Assembly: GCA_013350335.1 (NCBI GenBank)
Contig: CM023540.1
Coordinates: forward strand, 28,499,175 to 28,563,174
Direction of reading: 5' to 3'
Source of the DNA: Chimonanthus salicifolius
Taxonomy: Eukaryota > Streptophyta > Magnoliopsida > Laurales > Calycanthaceae
Length of the DNA: 64,000 nucleotides
The translations under genes were made by a program, and so were the position numbers. The notes under the pieces were generated by a model. That model searched no databases. It saw only the letters and a program-made list of their open reading frames with translations, and had not been told where the DNA came from. Below are positions 48,290 through 58,966 of this stretch, one piece after another (position 1 is the first letter of the stretch; each line of letters starts with the position of its first letter).

Positions 48290-48630
48290 GGACCTGAGAA
48301 ATTAAGTGGATTGGGTTTTAACTCGACCCGCATAACAAGACCCGAGAAATCAAGTGGCTTGGATTTTACATTTTTAAAATTAAAGTTGGGTTGGGTTGAA
48401 GGAGAAAATCCAAATTAAATTTGGGACGCGCGACCCGATCCGAATTGACCCAACTCAACCTATTCAAAAAAATTAATATAACACTTGGGTTGAGTCAGGC
48501 CAAAACTTGAGTTTAATCGGGTCAATGACTCAAACTGAGTTGAGCAATTCAGATAGTGGTTAATAATTTTTAATACGGCTTCAATTGAGCTTATTAAAAT
48601 CCAACCCACCCCATATGAGTTTCAGCCCTA
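48290..48630. mobile_element. GGTCGGG-rich hAT-like element
   Basis: The right end CATATGAGTTTCAGCCCTA is the reverse complement of the TAGGGCTGAAACTC-type terminus. The interior matches the 45.1-kb copy (GAGAAATCAAGTGGCTTGG and CCGAATTGACCCAACTCAAC). The left end is degenerate. Confidence 0.65.
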
Positions 48631-49679
48631 GGTTTTATAGTTAAAATACAATAAAAAAGTTTAGTCATATAAAACTGATAATCTAAAAATTGGGAATGGA
48701 TGCTAATGAGCCTAAGATGTGCCATTTAAAAGATTTGGGAACAATAATTTTGAGTGTACCATTGCATAAACTCAAAATTATTATTCACCTAATGATTTAA
48801 AAGTAGACCTAAAAGTTTGGGTGACGCAGGTCCATTAGCATTATCAGACCTAAATAAGCTACATATTTAGGATGGATTAGGTGATGTTGAATCCACTCAT
48901 TAAAATTATTATTGTAAAATCACTGCCCTGCAGAGACATGAAGCTTATGACCCTTATTACTCCCCCATTTTATTATATTTCCTACAATAAATACTCATTA
49001 AAACTGTCAAATGATTTCCTACTCATTCCATCTAACCCAATGATTTGAAGCCCTCCCTAATGGCCCCACCATTGCTCTATTTATTTAGAGTTCACTTTTA
49101 CTTAAAATATTTCTACTTTATTTTATTAAAAATCATATATCTATTGCTTCAATATTTATCATGTCAGTATCACTTTGTTCTAAAATTTATTCATAATTAT
49201 ATTTATTTGATTACCCTTTAAGGTTTTAAGATTATTTTTAATCTTTTGCTGATATCATCTTAAGAGACACCGTTATTTTTTCTATTTATCAGGATAACAT
49301 TTAAAATTTATCCATGCTACTCAATCACCTATGAATTTGAAATGCAAGTTAAGAAGTAATTGGCCAGCTTCTTATCATGTCCTAAAATTAGGTAAGAGAA
49401 GTTACAAACTTGTCATCACTCTTTTGTTTTACAATAATAAACGAAGGCAAATTGAACACTTTCCTAATTAATGTGACTAAAACATCAGATCAATCTGCTT
49501 GAAACATAGAATAATAATTAATATACAATAAAATATAACTCGACAGGTAAAATAAAAGTACAATCTAAACTCATAATAATAATATCATGTTGGAAAAGCC
49601 ACCCACTAAAGCTTTCTAAATCAAGGGTTATTTGATTTTATAGTAGAAGATTATTGGGAGCAGGTAACTGGGTCTCGCC
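48631..49679. other. intergenic, nothing recognised
   Basis: AT-rich spacer without a supported gene or element. Confidence 0.5.
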
Positions 49680-50013
49680 TGTTAAACACATTGTTAGAAC
49701 TCATTTTTAAAAATCGATTTATAAGGAGAGGGTCTCAAGTGCTTATAAACTTCAATCCAAAGATCCACGACCAATGTGGGACTTTGTTAATACTCTCCCT
49801 CAGTGACAAGGCTGGAGACACTTAACTCTCTCCCTCTACGCATGGTTGGAAATACAAACCCGATCTATCTCAATAGTACCGCTGCTTTAGTACCATATTA
49901 AACACATAGGTAGAACTCATCCTTAAAAAAATGAGTTTATAAAGAGAGGGTGTCCAGCTGCTTATAAACTCTAATACCCAAAGGTCCACTAACAACGTGG
50001 GACTTTCCTAACA
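49680..50013 (-). mobile_element. TRIM-type mini LTR retrotransposon
   Basis: Two direct repeats of about 115 bp (49680-49791 and about 49897-50013) flank about 105 bp. On the minus strand each begins near TGTTAGGAAAGTCCCAC and contains AGAGTTTATAAGCAGCTGG and CCTCTCTTTATAAACTC. Just after the first LTR is TATGGTACTAAAGCAGCGG, a degenerate form of the tRNA-Met primer-binding site TGGTATCAGAGC. There is no coding capacity, as in TRIMs. Confidence 0.65.
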
Positions 50014-50922
50014 TATTCAACTTATTCACATCGAATTCTTATAGATTTGTAAGAATGATCTTTAAATTAAATTACTGATTAAATTTAAAGAGTAAAATCT
50101 TGTAGCGTGTTAGTCTGCACCACCTTCTTTAAATCAGTCTAGAATGGATAATTTTTCATCACTACTTCACATTTTTTAACAAAGATGTTCTTTAGAATTA
50201 CAAAATACAGCAATCGTTGAAGTTCAACCAAGTCCATGAAGTGATTCAGCCATAGTCTGACTCAGTCCACTTGGCCCAACTAAATGTACTGGCAACTTAA
50301 GCCTGGTTTCACCGACCAAGTATATAATTTGGTTGGGTAGACTCAGTGAGTCAACAAACAAATTATAGACGATTTGTGATGTCACCATTTACGCAATGCC
50401 ACAAGGACAAAAAGAAGGGTTTTATGGGCCATTTCAGCCATGTCAAAGTTGTTAAATTTTTAAAATGACCAAATTACTCTTATGTTTTATTCACGTGGCG
50501 TTGCATGAATGGTAGTACCGACCCTAAAAAAAATCCCATAGGCAAGAAATGCAAGTGTGAAAAGTATCAAAGATTTAGCTTCAATACCGGCATCACAGCT
50601 GCCCTACTAAGTCACAGAATTTTGTTCCCCTGAGCTTGACAAATCATGACCCCCCATCTCAATCATGTATTAATGACCCCATCCTCACATGGGATTTAAT
50701 GATTCATAAGCCAAACTTTGTTGAAAGTTGTTTTGAAAAAAATTCAAAAGTTCATAAATGGAAAGTGAACTGATATTTTTCATAATAAAGTATACTGATG
50801 TACTTTCTCATTAATTAGATGATGAGATAATATGATTGCTGCATTTGCCAATACGTCTCATGGAATTAGGCTAACCATCAACCCAAACAATTGAACATTT
50901 GGGAAGTTTTGTTTATTTCGAG
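50014..50922. other. intergenic, nothing recognised
   Basis: Spacer between two TRIM-like elements. No supported gene. Confidence 0.5.
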
Positions 50923-51257
50923 TGTTAAAAAATCATGATATGATAATATTATTGAAATAAAATTTACTCTCAAAAGCTAGTCTTTGAGAGGATGTGTGTT
51001 AAGTGTTATATAAAATCATTGGTTTCTTAAATTAATTGATGTCAGACTTTTTGTCACTTCACATGTGTCCTCACGTGCAACTAGACTCTATGACTGCATG
51101 CATAAGCTGCTCTAATACAATGTTAGAAAATCATGACGTTGTGATATTTTTAAGCTAAAACTCACTCTCAAAACTTAGCCTTTGAGAGGATGATGTCTCA
51201 AATATTATATAGGGTTATTGACTTCTCAAAAATTAATCGATGTGTGACTTTTTGTCA
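50923..51257 (-). mobile_element. second TRIM-like mini LTR element
   Basis: Direct repeats of about 135 bp (50923-51056 and 51121-51257). Each starts TGTTARAAAATCATGA on the plus strand and ends GACTTTTTGTCA; both contain TTTGAGAGGATG. The 64-bp interior has GCTGCTCTAATACAA (51106-51120), the complement of a degenerate tRNA-Met primer-binding site. Very short interior. Confidence 0.6.
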
Positions 51258-51806
51258 CTTTAACTCTCCTAAATCTTGAGATTTTTTTCCTATTTTTTTT
51301 ATTTAAAAAACAATTGTTAGAGTGTATCTAGGTGAGTGTTATAAATGATTAAAAAAAAAAACTGAGTAAGAAACGTGGAAATGATCTGATATTCCGGTCC
51401 GTACCAAGTTGTCGATGGTACCCACAATTGATTGACAGAGAAAAGAAGTAAAAAAATTCAAATGAATGGAAAATACTGTCGGGCATGAACACTATTTTTG
51501 CCTTTTGTTTTGTACATTCTCCCATATTTTGTTGGTCCATAATAATATGAGACTCTAGCTCTCTTCTTTTTAATACTTTAGGAATTTTTAAAAACCCTAA
51601 AAAGTAAGAATATAAGCATATCTTTTCAATATTTCTTATTATAACATGATCACTTTGGAGGAGAGACTAAGTTTATGGCCATGCCTAAACGTCTATATTT
51701 ATAGATTCGTTAGGTCTATGAAGAATAACTGATGCAGGATAGGTAGAATTAAGAATACCCAACCTCAAATTATAGCGGAAGCTTGAATAATATCTTGAAT
51801 AACCCT
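51258..51806. other. intergenic, nothing recognised
   Basis: Spacer with no supported gene. Confidence 0.45.
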
Positions 51807-52075
51807 TCAATCTTTACAAAACAGTCCTTCGTTTTGCACTTGAATCTTCACAAAACAGTCATTCGTTTTGGACTTGAATCTTCACAAAACAGTCATTCGT
51901 TTTGCTAAACAAAATAACAATTTCATTGATCAAAATAATCTCCGCCCCAAACTGGCTATTACAACTCTTTAAATAAAAACACCTACTAAATAAGAGTCCT
52001 ATCTAATTAGGAACTCCTAATAATAAACACCTACTAAATAAGAGTCCTATCTAATTAGGAACTCCTAATAATAAA
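51807..52075. repeat. two adjacent minisatellites
   Basis: A 34-bp unit containing AATCTTCACAAAACAGTCAT occurs three times (51807-51907). A 48-bp unit starting ACACCTACTAAATAAGAGTC occurs twice (51979-52026 and 52027-52074), apparently identical. The surrounding 51.66-52.46 kb could be a retroelement LTR, but neither ends nor primer site were found. Confidence 0.75.
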
Positions 52076-52576
52076 CAATTAGTAATTAAAAACAAATCCT
52101 AATAAAACTAAGCCACGTGGTGGCTGTTTTTCCATTCCACAAGGTGTCCCAATTTAAGTAGGTTTGGGATTCTCAAATCTTCCAATGTTGGGTCTTCATC
52201 TTAATTGGGCTTCAAATTTTGGCCCATTTTAAAGAGGCTCACCTTGGACTTTGGGCTGATCCAAATTGCTCATGCACCCGCCGGGATCAAAAATAAAATT
52301 TTCATCTTTCGTATCGGAGCCCGAGCTTTGTAAATTGCTAACGTACCCACCCGGGTCAAAATTAAAATTTTGATTACGTCCACATATGTCCGCATCAATA
52401 ACTCTACGCGATGATAAGAGACGAGGGTAAAAGAAATTATTATAATCAACGCAGAATACACCTCACATTCAATTGTTTATTACCTTCATCTCAATTTCCA
52501 CAACAACAGACAGAAGCAACAGGCTATCCTGGCCGTTGGATATGGACCCAAATGATCAAACCAATTAAGGAACCAT
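52076..52576. other. 3' flank of bHLH gene 2
   Basis: Intergenic. From about 52490, words such as ACAGACAGAAGCAACAGG and GGATATGGACCCAAATGATCA align with the gene 1 downstream flank (CAGAATCAACAGG and GATGTGGACTCAAATCGAAG). Confidence 0.5.
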
Positions 52577-54375
52577 TCATGTCATTGATCCATTGCACGA
52601 TGGCCATCCATTTGATGGACCTGATGGTGGGTGAGGATTTGTTAATTCAACCTCACCAAATGTCTTCTTCAGTGATGAGGGTTTACGTATCTTGTGCAGC
52701 TTCCAGGCAAGATCATGCAATCTCTCCTTCAGCAATGAAGGTGATCGATCCAAGCCTTCCATAATCTATAAAAAGAAAAGAGAGAGAATGAATTCACTCA
52801 AAGTTTTTCCTTGGATACCAGCGTAAAATCTCTATGAGTGAGTCCGTTACTTCTAGAGCACACCAAGGTTAGGACATGTAACTTCCCGCTTCTTGAAACA
52901 GAAAAGAATCAGTTGAACTACACCCATGTGGGTATCTAACCATAAATTCGAAAAAAGAATTTTGAAAACTTAATGATAAAAGTTGAAAATTATTTTAGAT
53001 ATTAACCAATAAAATAAAATTTTGAAACCATTTAAGAGCCTAAAATTAAAGATACTAGAGCAATGTAGATTAGCACTTGAAAGAACAGTTGTTTGAAGAA
53101 ACTATCCATGTTCCATCTTGGGAAAACCCTACGTTTCATTTTCTGATTTTCATTAAATGGAAATGTGATAGATGGTTAAAGTACTATAGCATTGATTGGA
53201 ATAAATTACTGATTTTCATTAAATGGAAATGTGATGGATGGTTAAACCATTGCATTGATTGGAATAATGAGTGTTGAATATTTCACATATATCATTCTCC
53301 GGGATATTAATGGTGATTCATAATATTGGAATATTTTCAAATTCTCAGATTTTTAATAAGAAATTAATGGGAAAATGTCACGAAAGCTATAATATTTAAA
53401 AAATATAATAAATGAAAATATTAATAAGAAATTTACAGGTATTTTATTGGGAATTTATCACGATATTATCATTTATCGCGTTTTTCACATGATTTATCAA
53501 GAATTTACTCGGAATTTAACACACAAAAAAGAAAAAGAAAAAGAGATAAACAAAAAGAAAACCATTCATTAAAAAAAAAAATCTCGAGATATTAATGACA
53601 ATCGATTTTTTGTTGATAAAAACGTGGTCAATTTGAAAATATCCGAGTTATTGTGAATTTGTGATATTGGTGTTGAAAATAAGTGATGATGTTTTTTATT
53701 TTTATGTAAAATTTAATATGGATTAATAAATTATTTTAACAACATTCTTAATTTCTCAACAACCAGAGGTTAAATCATTAGTCAGAACTCAGAAATTTGA
53801 CCTTCGTATTAAAAAATAAAAAAACACTGAACCTTGCTTTCGGAGTGGTGGAGCAGCTTGCTACCGTCGCGGAAATGAGTGGAGCGAACTAGGACGAGTT
53901 TGTGGGCCTCAAGCTCGTTGAGTACGGCGGAAAGGAGTAGAGCCTGAGAAGTGCCTTTGGTGTCAGTCAGCGACACGTTTACTCGGTCGCCTCGGACCCG
54001 AATCGCCACCGACGAGGACGGCTCGGGGGCGACTCGGATGTCGCAGTCGCTGGACTCGGATGAGTCCGAGTTTCTCCCCGACGAGATATGCACTGCAGGA
54101 ACTCGTGACCTCGCCGGTGTATCCCTCCGGTTCTGCAGCGAGCGGAGCTGAGCGGCTGCAATGGGTATGTACTTGATGATCTCGTCCAATATGGCTGACT
54201 GTTCCTTCCGCACGGTGCCGGCGTGTGGAAGCAGCGCGTGCAGCGACAGGAAGAGCTCCCGCATCGACTTCCGCCGCTCCCGCTCCGCCAACTTGTGCCT
54301 CTCTCGAGGGTCCACTCCTCCCCTTCTTTCCTTGCTCTCACCATTCATCAAACTATCCCAATCTGTCCATTCCAT
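52577..54375 (-). CDS. bHLH transcription factor, gene 2 (two coding exons)
   Basis: Paralogue of gene 1. Exon 1 is 53833-54375 (181 codons) and exon 2 is 52577-52765 (62 codons plus TGA); donor AAG|GTTCAG, acceptor TTATAG|ATTATG, phase 0, intron 1067 bp. Predicted 243 residues. Over the bHLH segment I count 56 of 61 residues identical to gene 1, including the H-E-R contacts. I chose the Met at 54375 because it makes the N-terminus equal in length to gene 1. An upstream in-frame ATG at 54429 would add 18 residues translated mostly from the TC microsatellite in the leader. The C-terminus has about 22 more residues than gene 1 (after TFGEVE). The intron contains a SINE (52812-52937) and a 66-bp tandem repeat (53143-53271). 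Confidence 0.88.
52812..52937 (-). mobile_element. SINE inside the intron of bHLH gene 2, copy 7
   Basis: Opposite to the plus-strand family copies. It contains CCAGCGTAAAATCTC, the reversed B-box region near 52880 and AGTTGAACTACACCCATGTG, the reversed tRNA-like head. Its orientation is the same as the gene's transcription. Gene 1 lacks it, so it inserted after the duplication or was lost there. Confidence 0.7.
53143..53271. repeat. 66-bp tandem duplication in the gene 2 intron
   Basis: Two copies of a unit starting CTGATTTTCATTAAATGGAA (from 53143 and 53209), the second slightly shortened. Intronic, absent from gene 1. Confidence 0.8.
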
Positions 54376-54440
54376 TTTCCCCTCTCTCTCTCTCTCTCTC
54401 TCTGCAACTTTGGTTAGCCGGCCTTGCATTTGGTGTTAAA
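54376..54440 (-). promoter_or_regulatory. leader of bHLH gene 2
   Basis: On the minus strand a GA microsatellite precedes the ATG, as in gene 1. A weak TATTTAA lies at about 54435-54441. The TATA duplication of gene 1 is not present. Confidence 0.35.
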
Positions 54441-54987
54441 TAACAGTGAGAGATGAGGCTGTTGAGTGAATAAATGAGTTTAGAAATAATACTAATAGAT
54501 GAATAGAATTTAAATCTGGTCCAGACTTTAAAAATTTCATATTGGTAGGTTATTGATTATTAATAACCATCTCAAAAAACTATAATGAGTGAACTGAAGA
54601 ATTGTTCTTTAAATTATATCATCTAAAAAATAATAAATTTGGATTAGCCAATCAGAGAGCCTAACCCCATAATAAATATGCAAGTCTCCTTATTCAAAAT
54701 TCTCATCCTATTCTATTTAAATTGCTCAAAGTCCTAAGCTCAAGAAGGATTATCACCATAGCATGTCCTCGTACTCAAATTTAGTGTATTCAATTCGTAG
54801 CCAATCCACTCTATACACTGAAGTTGTGTTCGATTTTCTACTAACATGATTGAACCATCTAAAACGAGTTTCTCTCAATTTGTCGTATATCAAAACTGTT
54901 TTCAAACTATCCTCAATACGTTCATTTCTAAATTCATCTTTTAGAGTTAAATTATTCATCCAACGTCCACACATCTATTATATATTA
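54441..54987. other. upstream flank of bHLH gene 2
   Basis: No recognised feature. A 73-codon minus-strand frame at 54753-54974 contains LRETRFRWFNHVSRKSN. That resembles the stretch after the reverse transcriptase of plant non-LTR retroelement relics (LRWFGHVQRR type), so this may be a LINE-derived pseudogene. Confidence 0.4.
54753..54974 (-). pseudogene. possible non-LTR reverse-transcriptase tail fragment
   Basis: The translation (73 residues) includes TLKDEFRNERIEDSLK, then IYDKLRETRFRWFNHVSRKS. The pattern M..WM.G.T..D..RNE.I...L.V..I..K.RE.RLRWFGHV.RR is common in the C-terminal part of plant LINE-type reverse-transcriptase relics. The upstream catalytic domain is missing, so this is a fragment. 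Confidence 0.6.
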
Positions 54988-55140
54988 TTACCCACATGGG
55001 TATAGCTTAATTGGTTTTCTCCTGCCTCAGGAAACGAGATGTTGCAGATTCTAGGCCCCATGGCCTAACCTTGATGTGCCCTAGTGGTAATGGTCTCACC
55101 TGTGAAGGTTTTACGCTGGTTATCCCGCGATTTATATTAA
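54988..55140 (+). mobile_element. tRNA-derived SINE, copy 8
   Basis: A-box-like GGGTATAGCTTAATTGGTTT, B-box-like GTTGCAGATTCTAGGCCCC, body GGTAATGGTCTCACCTGTGA and GGTTTTACGCTGG. It lacks a clear A tail. Confidence 0.7.
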
Positions 55141-55300
55141 TGGTTATAATCTTTCCTTTGGCAGATGTTATTTCACAAATCTAGACAATAAATCATTGTT
55201 AACAACAAATTGACAAACCATCCATGTTGGAGTTTCCAACTCACTATCAGACTCAGTCAATGATTCTGAACATTTTTTTCAGGTCAAGAGATTTAAATAC
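55141..55300. other. spacer before the segmental duplication
   Basis: No feature recognised. Confidence 0.45.
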
Positions 55301-55806
55301 TATACTTTCAACTTAAAGTGTCATTTTGGCATTTTATATGTTCAATTTTTTTACTTTTTATCGTGCATATATAAATGTTTGGATTTATAAGAGTGCAAAT
55401 AAAACTCTTGGCCGATAGTACAAATAAATTATAATTTTATTTCTGAAATTTTGAGTTTCATGGACATAATGTTGATCTTAATGAAAACTGTTCATTCTAA
55501 TGAATCAAATTATTTATTCGAACGAATAAACACTCATTCGAAGGAACGAAAATTATACTAAGGTTTTCGTTCGGATAAATATATTCAGAATTTATACGCG
55601 GGGGTAAAATAGCAATTTAATCTAAAAATTTGAAAACAACAGATGAGTAGAAGTAGATTTTCTGAGTTTCTATATGGCTCCCCTTACTTAATATTCTAAA
55701 TAATATAGTTTTAAGTGGTCTTTAAAGTTATAAGATTTATTTATAATTGTGAGACGTATAAAAAAAAGGAGTATTTTCTTAACTATATAAATAAAGATAA
55801 TAAAAT

Positions 55807-55884
55807 TACTCCCATCTTACTAAACAATTACTTGTATTTTTTTTTTAATATTTCTATGTATTATTTATGCACATAGATGGAGTA
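55807..55884. mobile_element. Stowaway-like MITE
   Basis: About 78 bp between TACTCCCATCTTACTAAAC and CACATAGATGGAGTA, the inverted Stowaway-type ends. The same element is at 60399-60475 in copy B, so it predates the duplication. Confidence 0.6.
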
Positions 55885-56222
55885 GATTAATTATAAATAA
55901 GTTCTAGTAGGAGTAGCTGGTTGTATTGGCCCAAGAACTATGGACCATATGACACACTTTTGGTTGTATTGGCCCATGAAGTATGGACCATGTGACACAC
56001 TTTTTTTTTTAACATATGTATATTTATATGAGGTTAGAAGAAAAATTAATCTCACGAATATATATAATTTTTTTTTTAACACTCATTAAATCAATGAAAT
56101 ATAACTGCAATATATATGTGAAATTAATTGAAGTCAAATAATATCGTACCATTCTCTGACACGAAATACCACTCTCGGACATGAAATAGCAAGAAATTAA
56201 TTGAAGTCAAATAATATCTTAT

Positions 56223-57613
56223 GGCAAGCGGCATGGGCTGGCTAAATACATAATTTAGCCAGCTATATAATTAAATAATAGTTTTTTAATGACATGGCTG
56301 GCTATAATTTTTAGCCAGCCTTGTCACACGGTATAGTATTTTAACTAGAATTGCTATTTTTTAATATTTTATTATTATTTTTTTATGTACATTTTTTAAC
56401 AAATTTAAAGAAAATAAATATAAAGATATTATATTTTTTCACAAGTGATTAAATAAACAAAACATACATATTTTTTGTTTCTCATATATATTTTTTTTGT
56501 TTTACAAATGTAAAGGAAAAAAATTGAGGAGTAAATTTTTTTAAAAATTTTAAAGTTATTTTTTAAGTACTGTATACTTTCAAAAATTCTCAAATTAAAT
56601 ATCCGGAGTAATTACGATGGTCTGATAAAAATACTTTAAGAATTCAAGGTCTTTTGACACTCCCAAATGTTTAAAACACAGTGTTTTACAAATAAGGGTA
56701 TCCCTTGGTTGTGTGGAAATATATTTGGGAGTGTCAAAAGACCCTGAAGTCTTAAAGTATTTTTATCAGACTATCGTAATTAGTCCGGATATTCAATTTG
56801 ATAAATTTTGAAAATACACAGTGCTTAAAAAATAACTGTCTATGTTGTCGATATCTCCTTTAAAACTTTAAAATTATTTTTTAAGCACTGTGTATTTCCA
56901 AAATTTCTCAAATTGAATATCCGGATTAATTACTATAACTTGATAAAAATACTTTACGACTTTAAGGTCTTTTGACACTCCCAAATATATTTTCCACACA
57001 GCTAAGGGATACCCTTATTTGTAAAACACTGTGTTTTAAGCATTTGGAAGTGTCAAAAGACCTTGAATTCTTAAAACATTTTTATCAGACTATCGTAATT
57101 AGTCCGGATATTTAATTTGAAAATTTTTAAAAATACACAGTTCTTAAAAAATAATTTTAAAATTTAATTTTTGTTTCTCAATAGCTATAATTTTAAATTT
57201 TTTGTTCACAATAATTTTAATTTTTTGTTTCTCATATATTTTGTTTACAAATGTAAAGGAAAAAAAATCAAAAGGTAAAGAGTTATTTTTTATTTTTTGT
57301 ATAAAAAATAAAATAATAAAGTAAAGAAAAAAATAATTATTTACCCTAATATACAAATTATACCCAAAAACAAAACAAAAAATCCAAAATAATCAAATAA
57401 ATAAATAAAAAGAGAAAATAAAAAAAATCAAAAACTATATACAAGTTATATATATATATATAAAATATAAAAAAGAGGAAAGAGAGAGAAATGACTGGCT
57501 ACACATCTGTTATCTGTAGCCAGCAATTTAACCACAAATGGTGTGGCCCCACCAATAGCCACTCCCACACAGTCCATGCTCGGTGTTGGCCATATGGCCA
57601 CCACACCGCTTGC
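56223..57613. mobile_element. Harbinger-like element carrying two palindromic modules
   Basis: Ends GGCAAGCGGCATGG and CCACACCGCTTGC are inverted. The body matches the 46.86-kb Harbinger-like MITE on both sides: ACAAAACATACATATTTTTT on the left, GTAAAGAAAAAAATAATTAT and GGCCATATGGCCA on the right. Between these, two palindromic units of about 290 bp (56551-56845 and 56872-57155) belong to the same module as in FB1 and FB2. The insertion is absent from copy B at the matching site. A partial duplication of GAAATTAATTGAAGTCAAAT accompanies its left side, so the target site is rearranged. Confidence 0.75.
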
Positions 57614-58224
57614 TCTCTGACATGAAATAGCAAGAGGCTCACAGATAAACACATGACCCTTTTCCAAACTCTTTTGTCTTTTATATAAGGACAATGTGAA
57701 AAAAGAATAAATCTATATAATAAATGTAAATTATAATTAAATTAACGGGTGACATCTCAACATTCATTTTAATCGTGCATACATATGAATGCATATACCC
57801 TGGAACTTGGCCTACATTCATTTTGACATGGATTATTATCTAATTTGCACCTACATTCACAAATAGTCCATGCTGTATTATGAACTTTTAAAATTTTACT
57901 TAGAGATTCATCTAATTTTAGGAAATATGTTTGACCTTTTTAATCAAATTAGTTTTCATTATTTAAAGTAGATTTTAACCCTTAAAAGTGGCATAGATTG
58001 AAACTTTTAAGATTAATTTAAGTAGCATAGGCCTTGCGTAATTATAGAGATTATACTTACATTTAATATGAAATAGAAATATTTTGTTATAATTAAAAAT
58101 AATTGCTTATCAAATTTTAAGTAAACGAGGATGACAGAAATAATTTTTCAAAGTTTTACTATGTTAATTTTTCAAGTAAGAAAGTAGGAAAAAGAAATAA
58201 CTTAGAAGGGTCGGTTTTGATAGC

Positions 58225-58530
58225 AAGTTTCACATTGTCAATGAATCTTTAAATTATGAGATTTATAAATATATAAATTTTTTTTCTTTAAAAATTAATT
58301 TTTAAAAATGAATTTTACTCAAATGTTTGATATTATATCAGAGCAACAATATCATTTGATGAATCGAATTCATATCTTTAATCTTTATATAAAGGATAAG
58401 TGCAAACTGTCTCTAACCTTAAGACTATAGGAGAGTTTTAACAAAGTCTAATATTATCAGTAAACCTGTAATTTGTAAGATTTATAAGTTCATAGATTTC
58501 CTTAAGCGATTGTCTAAGTTTAAAAAATGT
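58225..58530 (+). mobile_element. TRIM-like element in copy A
   Basis: Two degenerate direct repeats with GATTTATAA and ATAGATTTCC-type words surround TATTATATCAGAGCAACA (from 58331), which resembles a tRNA-Met primer-binding site. A diverged copy is at 61335-61605. Confidence 0.45.
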
Positions 58531-58759
58531 AACACTCGAAGGAAAATGATATTTACACGATGTAAAAACGTGGGGCACGGTACAAAAATCATTATCCGTT
58601 TAGATTGGAGAAAATATCAGGTAAAAAGTTCAATGTTTGCCTGGGAGTTTGAAACACGTGCAGCAAATGAATGATTGAGACGCATTAATTAAACGACACA
58701 TCATTATGTGTTGTGTCTTTGTCATTGGTACAAGGTAGTTGAACTGTCCAAAAGTCTGA

Positions 58760-58966
58760 GGCTGCTTTTGGATGGGGTAAGAGGGTTTTCACTCACCCCT
58801 CCTGGTGGTTAAAAAATTATTTTAAGTGAAAATAAAAATTTATAAAATTAACCCTCTTTATCGCTTTTCTTGAAAACTCCGTTCAAATTTAGAGAATTTA
58901 AGGGTGACTTCAAGTGACCATAGGTGAAAGGTGACTTATGTAAAACTACCTTCATCTAAACGCAGT
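58760..58966. mobile_element. MITE with GGCTGC...GCAGTC ends
   Basis: Left GGCTGCTTTTGGATGGGG pairs with right TTCATCTAAACGCAGTC. Same family as 29855-30056; the copy B counterpart is 61867-62087. Confidence 0.55.

Noticed and set aside
53951..54443. several plus- and minus-strand frames over bHLH gene 2
   Set aside because: Shadows of exon 1 and of the TC microsatellite.
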